Assembly (NCBI RefSeq): GCF_049240685.1 | Contig: NZ_JBMLSD010000409.1 | Location: forward strand, 1-64,000 | Direction of reading: 5' to 3' | Length of the DNA stretch: 64,000 bases | Origin: Flectobacillus sp049240685 | GTDB lineage: Bacteria; Bacteroidota; Bacteroidia; Cytophagales; Spirosomataceae | The notes under the pieces: model-generated | What the model was told of the DNA's origin: nothing | What the model saw: only the letters and a program-made list of their open reading frames with translations | Database searches by the model: none | Shown: positions 54,747 to 63,049 of the stretch, piece by piece | Numbering within the stretch: the stretch's first letter is position 1 | Layout of the letters: each line of letters begins with the position of its first letter | Program-made: the position numbers and the translations under genes

Positions 54747-54947
54747 ATGCTAAGAATAAAAAACGCTGAATTGATAAACCAACTCATTGACCAGGTGTAT
54801 CAGTTCAGCAGAATGTACTGGAAGAGTGTAAGCCAGCAGAACCTGCCGGTTACGATCAAGTACCCCGAAATGGTGGCCGAGATTTTCCCTCATTTCCAAC
54901 ACGATAAACTACCCGACTTTGGCAGGGAAAGCCTTTGGTTCTTATAA
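54747..54947 (+). pseudogene. C-terminal remnant of a prokaryotic Argonaute (Piwi end)
   Basis: The 66 residues read as the last part of a Piwi domain: a helix (LINQLIDQVYQFSRMYWKSV), then QQNLPVTIKYPEMVAEIFPHF and the end FGRESLWFL with a terminal Leu directly before the stop. In Argonautes the C-terminal end lies by the guide 5' phosphate pocket, and the PVT-KYPEMVAE pattern is typical of prokaryotic members. The frame upstream is closed by a TGA at 54696-54698, and no catalytic Piwi region remains, so this is a relic. The match is by pattern memory. Confidence 0.6.
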
Positions 54948-54960
54948 AATATTTTATTTT

Positions 54961-55842
54961 ATGAAACATAAGTTTAGTAAATATCTAAATCAGCCTTATC
55001 CATTTTCTGTACTAGAAAATAACACGAAAAGGAACATATTTTTTTCTCTTTTTGTTACTGCCTTTTTGTTAATTTTTAAACCCTTTGGTTTATCTGTTTA
55101 CGGATATGAACGCAGTTATATCATTATAGGTTACGGGCTTATCATTTGGCTAACATTGCTTTTTACTGATTTTATTGCTTATAGATTTTTTAAAAGTATT
55201 TTTTCTGAAAAAAAATGGACAGTAGCATCCCAGATCATTTGGGCTATAACGCAATTATGTATCATTGGTATTACCTGTTTTTCTTATGCTATTGCAATTG
55301 ATGCATTTCCCCAAAATATATCGAGCTTTCTTAAAATAGAGTCTTATGTTCTATTGTGTTCCATAATCCCAATAATTATTATTGTACTAGTAAAACAAAA
55401 CTACTTGCTTCGTCAAAATTCTCAAGAAGCTCTAATATTGGATAATGAATTACATCAAAGCAAAAATGCAAATAGTGAATATCAAGAGTCCAATAAAATT
55501 GTTTTTACTGGCGATAATCAGAATGAGCAGTTGGCACTCAACTCAGATGATATAGTTTATATTACCTCACAAGACAATTATTTTGAAATAGTTTGGCAGG
55601 AAAACGATAAAGTAAAAAAACAACTTTTTCGAGGTACACTTTCTAAAGCTGAGGAAACGGTACAATCATTCCCCTTTTTATTTCGTAGTCATAGAGCTTA
55701 TATCGTTAACCTCAAAAAAGTAGCATCCATAGACGGAAATGCTCAGGGATATCGTCTTAAATTAAATGTTACTTCTGAGGTTGTTCCCGTTTCCCGCAGT
55801 AAAGGGCCATCCTTATATCAGCTTTTACAAACGATTACTTAG
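54961..55842 (+). CDS. LytTR-type regulator with membrane domain
   Basis: This 293-aa protein has four membrane helices (about residues 20-150: NIFFSLFVTAFLLIF; IIIGYGLIIWLTLLF; and two more) and a cytoplasmic LytTR DNA-binding domain (about 185-290) with DIVYITSQDNYFEIVW, FRGTLSKAEET and FLFRSHRAYIVNLKKV. The membrane-anchored form is typical of Bacteroidota. It may control the following Lnt-like and peptidase genes. The start at 54961 is preferred; the frame is open further up within the Argonaute remnant. Confidence 0.87.
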   Translation: MKHKFSKYLNQPYPFSVLENNTKRNIFFSLFVTAFLLIFKPFGLSVYGYERSYIIIGYGLIIWLTLLFTDFIAYRFFKSIFSEKKWTVASQIIWAITQLCIIGITCFSYAIAIDAFPQNISSFLKIESYVLLCSIIPIIIIVLVKQNYLLRQNSQEALILDNELHQSKNANSEYQESNKIVFTGDNQNEQLALNSDDIVYITSQDNYFEIVWQENDKVKKQLFRGTLSKAEETVQSFPFLFRSHRAYIVNLKKVASIDGNAQGYRLKLNVTSEVVPVSRSKGPSLYQLLQTIT

Positions 55843-55997
55843 TCAAATCGTGCAATTCATCCCTGTATGTTTGTATTCCATCCCAATGCTTGTAATTCAT
55901 CCCAAATTATTGATAATCAACCCTCTAATTTGGATACCCCTAAGAGGGCAAAATATTTTTGCATCGTAATCATTCGTCAACTTAAAAAGTTTACGCC

Positions 55998-58622
55998 GTG
56001 CAAAAATCAATTTTCAGTAAAAAAATCACTTTACTATTTTTAAGTGCTGTAGCTACATTATTATTAGGTAGATATTTTCAACTATCATTTCTGTTATTTC
56101 TTTTTCCTGTTTTTGCAATAAGATATTTAAGAAATCAGGAACTACTAAAAGGTTTTTTATTACTATTTGCAGGAAGCCTTACGGCAATTCTTATTTCATT
56201 TTGGGGTATTGCAGCTCATATGTTTAGCTCAAATGCTGTATTTGTTGTAGTGATGGCTGTTTCTACTTTAATTGGTTTGATGCCCATTTTATTAGATGCC
56301 TGGTTATTCAAAAAAGGGTTCAATCAGTTATGGCTTATTAGCATTTATCCATTTTCTAAAATTTTCCTCGAATACATTGGTTCTGCAAATAGTCCTTTTG
56401 GCATTTGGGGTTCGCAGGCAAGCTTACTAGCAGGTTGGGAACCACTTAATAATATTGTCGCTTATGGTGGCATTTGGGCTCTATCCTTACTAGTGTCATT
56501 TTTCTCTTCGATTTTAGTTTACCTACTTCAAAATAGACCTAATAACAATAAATCAAAGTCATTAATGCTTAGCTATGGCTTGGTTGTGGCTGTAATAGCC
56601 ATTTGGGGAGCGAAGGACATTAAAAAGTATAATCCACAAGAAAAAGTAAAAGTTGCAGTGGTTTTGGCAAATGACAGCCTTAGAACCGAACCTGTTAATA
56701 GAATCTACCATCATTTATTAAACCAAAAAATACAAACAGTTTCTGCAACTGATTCAATGTATTACCACAATGCTTTTGAACTATCTAATACTGAATTATT
56801 AAATCAAGCTGTAAAAGCTGCCGATAGTGGAGCTAAAATTATTTTTTGTGCCGAAGGAAACGTTGTGTTAATGAAAAATGATGAGCAGGCATTTATAGAA
56901 TCGGTTAAAAAAATAGCAAAAGAGAAGTTGGTTTATATAGGAATTGCAGCCGAAGTATTTAGTGCTGATCAACCTAAACCGGTTGAGAATAAAATTATTT
57001 TCATACGTCCTGATGGTAGTATTGGTTTTGAATATTTCAAACATTATCCTATTGGTATTGAAAAAGATTTAATGGTGGTTGGCGATGGAAATATTCCGGT
57101 ATGCAATACTGAATATGGAAAAATATCGGCAGTAATTTGCTTTGATACAGACTTTATTACTTATGCCCGAAAAGCAGGTAGCCTAAGTCCTGATATTTTG
57201 TTTGCACCATCAAACGATTGGGAAGCAATTGCAGTATTAAGAGGTAAAATTACCCGTTATAGAGCCTTAGAAAATGGTTTTACATTGGTTCGTCCTACAT
57301 CACACGGAGTTACAGAAATGGTTGCACCTAATGGCAAGTTAATCTTTGCAAATAATTATTTCCAGAATCCAACCCGTGTTTTATTGGCCGATGTGCCTTC
57401 AAAAAATAAAACAACTGCTTATATAAAATGGGGCGATTGGCTGCCAAAATTGGCTGCAATAATGTTGGTGATTTTATTAGTAACCTATTTTATAAAATCT
57501 AAAAGAAAAATGAGCAATAACAATACGCTACTCTTTTGTATGGCAATACTTTTTTGCCTTCCTGTAATGTCTATGGCACAAAATAATAATAGTATAGATA
57601 CAACTAAAAAAGGTCCTACTTCAAGAATCAAAAAATCAAAAACAGTGTTGTTTCCTGCTATTTCATATGCACCTGAAACCAATCTTGCTTTAGGGGTATC
57701 TGCTATGCATTTTTATAAGCAATCAGGCAATGCTACTCTTTCAAATATTAGTTGTAATCTACTGTACACTTTTAATAAGCAATTCATTAATGAACTCAAT
57801 GTTGTTCACTATACATCCAATAATAATTATCTTTTTAAAGCAGCTTTTGCATTCAATAAATTCCCGGAAAATTTTTATGGTATTGGTAATAAAACTGAAG
57901 AACAAAATCAGGTGACAATATCATACAATGCAGTAAAGGCAGATATTTCAACACTTAAAAAAATACATACCAATACTTATTTCGGACTGTATTATTCTTA
58001 TGCTAACTATTATAATATATACGCTGACAATACGAATTCAAATTTGCTTGATACATTAAACGGAGGTAAAAATAATATCAAGTCTGGCTTAGGTTTTGAA
58101 GTATTGTACGATTCAAGAGACAACATCAACAATAGTTCGAAAGGGTATTATGCTTCCTTGAAAACAAGTTGGATGAATAAAGCATTAGGTTCAAGTACCA
58201 ATTATTTCTCTGTTGATGCAGATGTGAGAAAATATCGTCAGTTGAAATCTGGAGCAATATTGGCTTTGCAAGGTGTAGCTAAAATTAAAGAAGGCGAAGT
58301 GCCTTTTACACAGCTTTCTTATTTAGGTGGCAATAATATAATGAGAGGATTTTATGCAGGGCGTTTTCGTGATAATGATTTGATAGCATTTCAAGCTGAA
58401 TACAGAAGGCATTTGTGGCGTCAATGGGGCTTTGTATTATTTGCAGGTACAGGTAAAGTAGGCAGCTCAATAGAGGAAATAAATACCAAAGAGTTGCAAC
58501 ATTCTTTAGGTTTTGGTTTCAGAAGAACCATCAGTAAACAACAAAAATTGAATTTACGTATTGATGTAGGTTATGGTAATGGACAATGTAATTTTTATGT
58601 AAATATTGGTGAAGCTTTCTAA
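55998..58622 (+). CDS. Fusion of Lnt-like N-acyltransferase and Omp85-type barrel
   Basis: One 874-codon frame (GTG start) holds two parts. Residues 1-504 have about six membrane helices and a nitrilase-superfamily domain with the triad Glu286 (IFCAEG), Lys348 (EYFKHYPIG) and Cys381 (VICFDTDF), plus a C-terminal membrane helix, as in apolipoprotein N-acyltransferase. From Met505 the sequence reads like a fresh protein start with its own signal peptide (LLFCMAILFCLPVMSMAQ). A 350-residue barrel follows (surface-antigen/BamA type: GLGFEVLYDSRDNINNSSKGYY, FTQLSYLGGNNIMRGFYAGRFRDN, end FYVNIGEAF). No stop lies between them. It could be a recent fusion, or two products with internal initiation at 57510. 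Confidence 0.8.
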   Translation: MQKSIFSKKITLLFLSAVATLLLGRYFQLSFLLFLFPVFAIRYLRNQELLKGFLLLFAGSLTAILISFWGIAAHMFSSNAVFVVVMAVSTLIGLMPILLDAWLFKKGFNQLWLISIYPFSKIFLEYIGSANSPFGIWGSQASLLAGWEPLNNIVAYGGIWALSLLVSFFSSILVYLLQNRPNNNKSKSLMLSYGLVVAVIAIWGAKDIKKYNPQEKVKVAVVLANDSLRTEPVNRIYHHLLNQKIQTVSATDSMYYHNAFELSNTELLNQAVKAADSGAKIIFCAEGNVVLMKNDEQAFIESVKKIAKEKLVYIGIAAEVFSADQPKPVENKIIFIRPDGSIGFEYFKHYPIGIEKDLMVVGDGNIPVCNTEYGKISAVICFDTDFITYARKAGSLSPDILFAPSNDWEAIAVLRGKITRYRALENGFTLVRPTSHGVTEMVAPNGKLIFANNYFQNPTRVLLADVPSKNKTTAYIKWGDWLPKLAAIMLVILLVTYFIKSKRKMSNNNTLLFCMAILFCLPVMSMAQNNNSIDTTKKGPTSRIKKSKTVLFPAISYAPETNLALGVSAMHFYKQSGNATLSNISCNLLYTFNKQFINELNVVHYTSNNNYLFKAAFAFNKFPENFYGIGNKTEEQNQVTISYNAVKADISTLKKIHTNTYFGLYYSYANYYNIYADNTNSNLLDTLNGGKNNIKSGLGFEVLYDSRDNINNSSKGYYASLKTSWMNKALGSSTNYFSVDADVRKYRQLKSGAILALQGVAKIKEGEVPFTQLSYLGGNNIMRGFYAGRFRDNDLIAFQAEYRRHLWRQWGFVLFAGTGKVGSSIEEINTKELQHSLGFGFRRTISKQQKLNLRIDVGYGNGQCNFYVNIGEAF

Positions 58623-58641
58623 ATTTTTAAAACTATATTTT

Positions 58642-59997
58642 ATGGCACGAAAACTAATAATCATTGTTGCTTTTTTCAATGCAACATTAATGGTTAATGC
58701 TCAAGAAGCATTTGATTCTGTTAATTATGCTAACAGGTACAATCAATTATTCCCGGCATTTAATAACAGTCATTCTGTGAGTAAGCAATTATCAAGAACT
58801 GAAAAAATTGCGGGGCTTAGTACTTTTTGGAGCGAAGCAAAATTTGGTTTTGCCAACTTTGATTTAGTGCCTAGTTTAAATTGGGATTCAGCTTATTTAG
58901 CTTTCATTCCCAAAGTTGAAGCAACAAAAACAGTTAGCGGTTATTACAAGGTTTTGAAACAGTTTAATCAGCTGTTAAAAGATGGGCATAGCCGAATTAT
59001 GGAACCTCAATATTTATTTGAACAGTCAACTTTTTCAGTACCGCTACAAGTAAAATGTATTGAAGGAAAAGCCATTATTACTGCATTGTTAGAAAATAAA
59101 AATCTGCCATTATCTGTTAAAGTTGGTAATGAAATTATAGCAGTTGATGATGTGCCAGTTCAGCAATTTATTAGAAACAAAATTTCACCATTTATTAAAT
59201 TCTCAACCTCACAGGATAGCATTGCACGTATATATAGTTATGAGTTACTTAGCGGTGCTAAAAACAGTAAAGTGCAACTCACTTTAAAAGACAATAATGG
59301 TGTGCAGCAGCAATACATTCTTTCTAGAACGAGAGATTTAAATGAAATAACACCTGTAACTTTTACTTGGTTAAAAGACAGTATAGCTTATATTTCTATA
59401 AATAGTTTCATCAGTAGTAAAACCCCTGAACAATTTGATAGTTTATTCAATGTTATAGCTGTTTCAAGAGGGCTAATAATTGATGTTAGAAACAATCGTG
59501 GTGGAAATAGTAATAACGGCTATGAAATATTAGGAAGGCTAACTGACACAGCCTTTGCTACAAATCAAAGTATTTTTCACAAATATAATCCTGCACAACG
59601 TTCATGGGGTAATCCAGCTAATGAAATTGAAAAAAACCAGTTTTGGTGGAAGCCATATAAAAAAGATACTTATAAAAAGCCTGTGGTATTGCTAACTGGT
59701 GCATTGACCTATTCTGCCGCAGAAGATTTTACAGCAGCATTTAAGTGTATGAAAAGAGGTCTTGTTATAGGTGAGAAAACAGGTGGAAGTACTGGTAATC
59801 CAATGGCATTTGCGTTACCAGGTGGTGGTATTGGCTTTGTTTGTTCTAAAAGAGATTTGATGCCCGATGGAACAGAATTCGTAGGAAAAGGCATTAGCCC
59901 CAATATCGAAATAGCCGAAAAAATCGAAGAAATAAAAGGGGGGAAAGATGTTGTCCTTGCAAGAGCTATTCAGTCAATTACTCAATTAATAAAATAA
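58642..59997 (+). CDS. Secreted S41-family (tail-specific type) peptidase
   Basis: This 451-aa protein has a signal peptide (about 1-20, ending VNAQ), a PDZ-like middle (about 155-185, LSVKVGNEIIAVDDVPVQQF) and an S41 catalytic region. LIIDVRNNRGGNSNNGYEIL is followed by LTGALTYSAAEDF with the likely nucleophile Ser358, and GEKTGGSTGNPMAFALPGG follows. It cleaves peptides or proteins in the periplasm or outside. I use ATG 58642; an upstream start at 58606 would overlap the previous gene. A signal peptide fits only the later start. Confidence 0.87.
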   Translation: MARKLIIIVAFFNATLMVNAQEAFDSVNYANRYNQLFPAFNNSHSVSKQLSRTEKIAGLSTFWSEAKFGFANFDLVPSLNWDSAYLAFIPKVEATKTVSGYYKVLKQFNQLLKDGHSRIMEPQYLFEQSTFSVPLQVKCIEGKAIITALLENKNLPLSVKVGNEIIAVDDVPVQQFIRNKISPFIKFSTSQDSIARIYSYELLSGAKNSKVQLTLKDNNGVQQQYILSRTRDLNEITPVTFTWLKDSIAYISINSFISSKTPEQFDSLFNVIAVSRGLIIDVRNNRGGNSNNGYEILGRLTDTAFATNQSIFHKYNPAQRSWGNPANEIEKNQFWWKPYKKDTYKKPVVLLTGALTYSAAEDFTAAFKCMKRGLVIGEKTGGSTGNPMAFALPGGGIGFVCSKRDLMPDGTEFVGKGISPNIEIAEKIEEIKGGKDVVLARAIQSITQLIK

Positions 59998-60008
59998 ACG
60001 ATCATTTT

Positions 60009-60395
60009 ATGAAATACTTAATCTCAGTAATTTTTTCACTAACAATTTCTTTCACAATGGCACAGCAAAACGGAATAATCAGAAAAAATTTAGACACTGT
60101 AATAATGAATCAAATAGTTTCAAAAGTTGAAGTACAAGAAATTACATTTCCACCTAATCAGGTTGCACCAAAGCATTTGCATCCTTGTCCTGTAGTGGGT
60201 TATATCAAGTCAGGGGCAGTACTTTTTCAAATAGAAGGCAAAGAGCCTGTTATACTTAAAGAAGGTGATTCCTTTTATGAACCAAAGAACTCAAATATTA
60301 TTCATTTCGACAATGCTTCGAAAGATAAGCCAATGACTTTTATCGCTTTCTATATAAAAGAAGCAAATGAAGAAAATGTAAAGTTGGTACAATAG
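60009..60395 (+). CDS. Secreted cupin-domain protein
   Basis: This 128-aa protein has a signal peptide (1-18, ending MAQQ) and a single cupin fold. HLHPCPVVGYIKSGAVLFQIEG and LKEGDSFYEP form the first and second cupin motifs, with His residues suited to metal binding. The reaction is unknown. It starts 11 bases after the peptidase stop. Confidence 0.75.
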   Translation: MKYLISVIFSLTISFTMAQQNGIIRKNLDTVIMNQIVSKVEVQEITFPPNQVAPKHLHPCPVVGYIKSGAVLFQIEGKEPVILKEGDSFYEPKNSNIIHFDNASKDKPMTFIAFYIKEANEENVKLVQ

Positions 60396-60455
60396 TATAA
60401 TTAACCATTGTGTTTTAAGCATTTTTATTGTTAGACTATTAAATCAAAATTAATT

Positions 60456-60854
60456 ATGCCATTTGTTCGTATTAGTCTTCCTGATTCGTTAACGGATGTT
60501 ACAAAAGAAAACATATCAATATCTGTACATCAATCATTAATGCAGGAATTTAATATACCCGAAAACGATTTTTTCCATGTAATAGAAGAGTTAAAACCTA
60601 ATCAAATAAAATTCCCTAAACATTATTTAGGAGTATCTCATACTTCAGATATTGTATTCATTCAGATTATTGCAGGAAAAGGACGCACAGTAGAACAAAA
60701 AAGAGGCTTGTATAAAGAAATTGCAAGAAGAATTACGAGTACAACATCTATTACTAAAAACAATATTATTATAGTGCTTGTCGAAAATGAAGGTAAGCAA
60801 AATTGGTCCTTCGGAAACGAAGAAATACAGGAACCTAAACATTTATTCAAATGA
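60456..60854 (+). CDS. Tautomerase-family protein
   Basis: This 132-aa protein starts MPFVRISLPDS, so Pro would be N-terminal after Met removal, the catalytic base of 4-oxalocrotonate-type tautomerases. The form with NQIKFPKHYLGV, FIQIIAGKGRTVEQKRGLY and IIIVLVENEGKQNWSFGN resembles the longer, fused-type tautomerases. The substrate is unknown. The stop overlaps the next start (ATGA). Confidence 0.82.
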   Translation: MPFVRISLPDSLTDVTKENISISVHQSLMQEFNIPENDFFHVIEELKPNQIKFPKHYLGVSHTSDIVFIQIIAGKGRTVEQKRGLYKEIARRITSTTSITKNNIIIVLVENEGKQNWSFGNEEIQEPKHLFK

Positions 60855-61234
60855 ATATATCAAATATATGCCGTTGCTTAAATAATGCAGTAGTAGACGA
60901 AAATGTAGGCATAAAATTAGCCTTTTTAACAGGTAATGAAAAAATGTCTGTGTTTGCAATCGAATTGGCAATTGAACAATCTATTCCTGCTCACTACCAT
61001 AAACAAGATATAGAAACCTATTATATTCTCGAAGGTTCTGGTACTGTTTATAAAGGAAATCTTGAGAATGAAAAGACAAACTGGAATACGGAAATAATTG
61101 TGAATCAGGGCGATTGCTTTACAATTTATCCCAACGAAGTTCACAGGTTTAAAAACACATCAAATACAAAGCTTCGTATTCTTGGTACAGCACCGCTGAG
61201 CCATAGTCTGTACGACAGATATTTTGTTGAATAG
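60851..61234 (+). CDS. Cytoplasmic cupin-domain protein
   Basis: This 127-aa protein has IPAHYHKQDIETYYILEGSGTVYKG and VNQGDCFTIYPNEVHRFKNTS, a full cupin motif pair with three His and one Glu ligand. It has no signal peptide, in contrast to the cupin at 60009. It is translationally coupled to the tautomerase gene by a 4-base overlap. Confidence 0.8.
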   Translation: MNISNICRCLNNAVVDENVGIKLAFLTGNEKMSVFAIELAIEQSIPAHYHKQDIETYYILEGSGTVYKGNLENEKTNWNTEIIVNQGDCFTIYPNEVHRFKNTSNTKLRILGTAPLSHSLYDRYFVE

Positions 61235-61307
61235 AAATGAGCCAATCTTCTAAGAAACACTAATAATAAATCAACTTAAATACATACAAAAGTTAAAAAT
61301 ATTAAAC

Positions 61308-61826
61308 ATGACAGATAAGACCATCTATCAAAATGCACCGGAATATTGTCATTATTATTTCGACCTAGTTGAAACAGATGACTTAATCGCAGAACTAGAA
61401 AAAAGTTATTATGAAACACTAAAGTTATTGAGTGTAATTACACCCCACAATGAAAACTATAGCTATCAGGCGGATAAATGGTCAATAAAGGAGGTTGTAA
61501 GACATATTATTGACTGTGAAAGGGTTTTCGCATATAGAGCATTTCGTTTTTCAAGATTTGATGAAACACCACTATCTGGCTTCGATGAAAATAAATACAT
61601 AAATAGTCTTAAAGGCGTTGATATAAATCTAACTGGGCTAAAAGATGAATTCGAAGATGTTAGAAAATCTACATTGACCATGTTTAAAGCAATGACAAAT
61701 GATATGTTAGATTTTAAAGGTAGAGCTAACAATGTTTATTTTACTACAAGGTCTCTCGGATTTATGATTGTTGGTCATACTATTCATCATACCAATTTTT
61801 TACAAAAAAATTATTTAAAATGTTAG
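61308..61826 (+). CDS. DinB-like four-helix metal-binding protein
   Basis: This 172-aa protein fits the DinB/YfiT-type fold: WSIKEVVRHIIDCERVFAYRA (first metal His) and GFMIVGHTIHHTNFL (two more His). These proteins often act as thiol- or metal-dependent transferases. The specific role is unknown. Confidence 0.85.
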   Translation: MTDKTIYQNAPEYCHYYFDLVETDDLIAELEKSYYETLKLLSVITPHNENYSYQADKWSIKEVVRHIIDCERVFAYRAFRFSRFDETPLSGFDENKYINSLKGVDINLTGLKDEFEDVRKSTLTMFKAMTNDMLDFKGRANNVYFTTRSLGFMIVGHTIHHTNFLQKNYLKC

Positions 61827-61927
61827 AACCTGATAACATCATTATAGCTAGTGTTTATATGATGAAGTTTTGACATTAACGTGATTCAATCATACCTTAA
61901 AATTAAAAAATCAATAAAACTTAATTT

Positions 61928-62212
61928 ATGTTCATTATCCAACTAACTTATACTAAGTCATTAAGAGAAGTAGATAATTTTCTTGCAGAGCATAAACAAT
62001 ACCTGCAAAAATATTATGATAGAGATATATTCTTATTGTCTGGTCGTAAAAATCCACGAACTGGTGGTGTCATCTTAGCTAATGCAAAAGACAAAGCAAT
62101 TATTGAACAAATAATAACAGAGGATCCATTTCATAAAAATGGTGTAGCAGAATATACAATTATTGAATTTTTGCCTACTATGGCAGGCAACTCTTTGAAG
62201 CACTTAATATAA
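61928..62212 (+). CDS. YciI-family protein
   Basis: This 94-aa protein starts MFIIQLTYTKSLREVDNFLAEHKQYLQKYYDRDIFLLSGRK and later has ITEDPFHKNGVAEYTIIEF, the YCII pattern with the His-Asp pair (H and D near the active site). The function is not established; a small-molecule enzyme is likely. Confidence 0.82.
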   Translation: MFIIQLTYTKSLREVDNFLAEHKQYLQKYYDRDIFLLSGRKNPRTGGVILANAKDKAIIEQIITEDPFHKNGVAEYTIIEFLPTMAGNSLKHLI

Positions 62213-62217
62213 TCGAA

Positions 62218-63000
62218 ATGAGAAAGCTTCATAACAGATATTTATATTTTTCAATATTATTGCTAACATTCCAACTAGTTAATGCACAGCAAAGTGATAC
62301 CATCAACATTACAGCTTCAAATATCAAACTCAATGAATTAAAATTCACAAAAGCTTGCTATTTAGTCTATAATACGAAGACAAAAAATAGTCCAGCTGAA
62401 GGAATTTACATGGTCAATATAAATGTCACCAAATCCATTTATAAACAACAACCTGCTGTTATAATAAACCAACAATGGGATGGTAAGGATACAATTATAC
62501 ACCAAGCATATACTGTTTTAAAAAAAACAGATTTATCCACCCGTTTTCATTCAATATATTGGCGTGGTCTTAAATATTCTGCCAAGTTTGATTTTGATGA
62601 AAGAAATATTTCTTTTCAAGGAGTAATTGCAGATAGTAATAAACAAAAAATAACTACGGCATTCAATGAGTCATTTGAGACATACAATCTAAACTGGCAT
62701 TCTGATTTATTTGTTTTCACTTGTTTGCCTTACAAAACTTTTAGAACATTTAGAATAAACTTTTTTGATCCTGGTTTTGGTAGACCAAGTCAGGAATTTT
62801 ATACTGTCATTGGTAGTGATGCACTAAAAATTTCTAATAGGAGGATTCATTGTTGGGTAATGCAAAGAACAGGTAAATCGGCAGGTAGTTATCAAAAATT
62901 TTGGATAGATAAGAAAACAAAGCTTGTCATCAAAGAAGAAGACTTCTCTAACAATGGCTATCGATTTAAACTAAAAGTAGAAGTTGACGAAAATGCCTAA
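62218..63000 (+). CDS. Secreted protein, DUF3108-like
   Basis: This 260-aa protein has a signal peptide (about 1-23, ending VNAQ). The rest is beta-rich (TRFHSIYWRGLKYSAKFDFDERNISF; KFWIDKKTKLVIKEEDF), which fits the half-barrel fold of DUF3108 or lipoprotein-carrier-like proteins. No catalytic motif is evident. It begins 5 bases after the YciI stop, so it is probably co-transcribed with it. Confidence 0.6.
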   Translation: MRKLHNRYLYFSILLLTFQLVNAQQSDTINITASNIKLNELKFTKACYLVYNTKTKNSPAEGIYMVNINVTKSIYKQQPAVIINQQWDGKDTIIHQAYTVLKKTDLSTRFHSIYWRGLKYSAKFDFDERNISFQGVIADSNKQKITTAFNESFETYNLNWHSDLFVFTCLPYKTFRTFRINFFDPGFGRPSQEFYTVIGSDALKISNRRIHCWVMQRTGKSAGSYQKFWIDKKTKLVIKEEDFSNNGYRFKLKVEVDENA

Positions 63001-63049
63001 CAAAATCCAGGAAAATATTTGTTATATAAATTGGTAATTAATTAAAATT

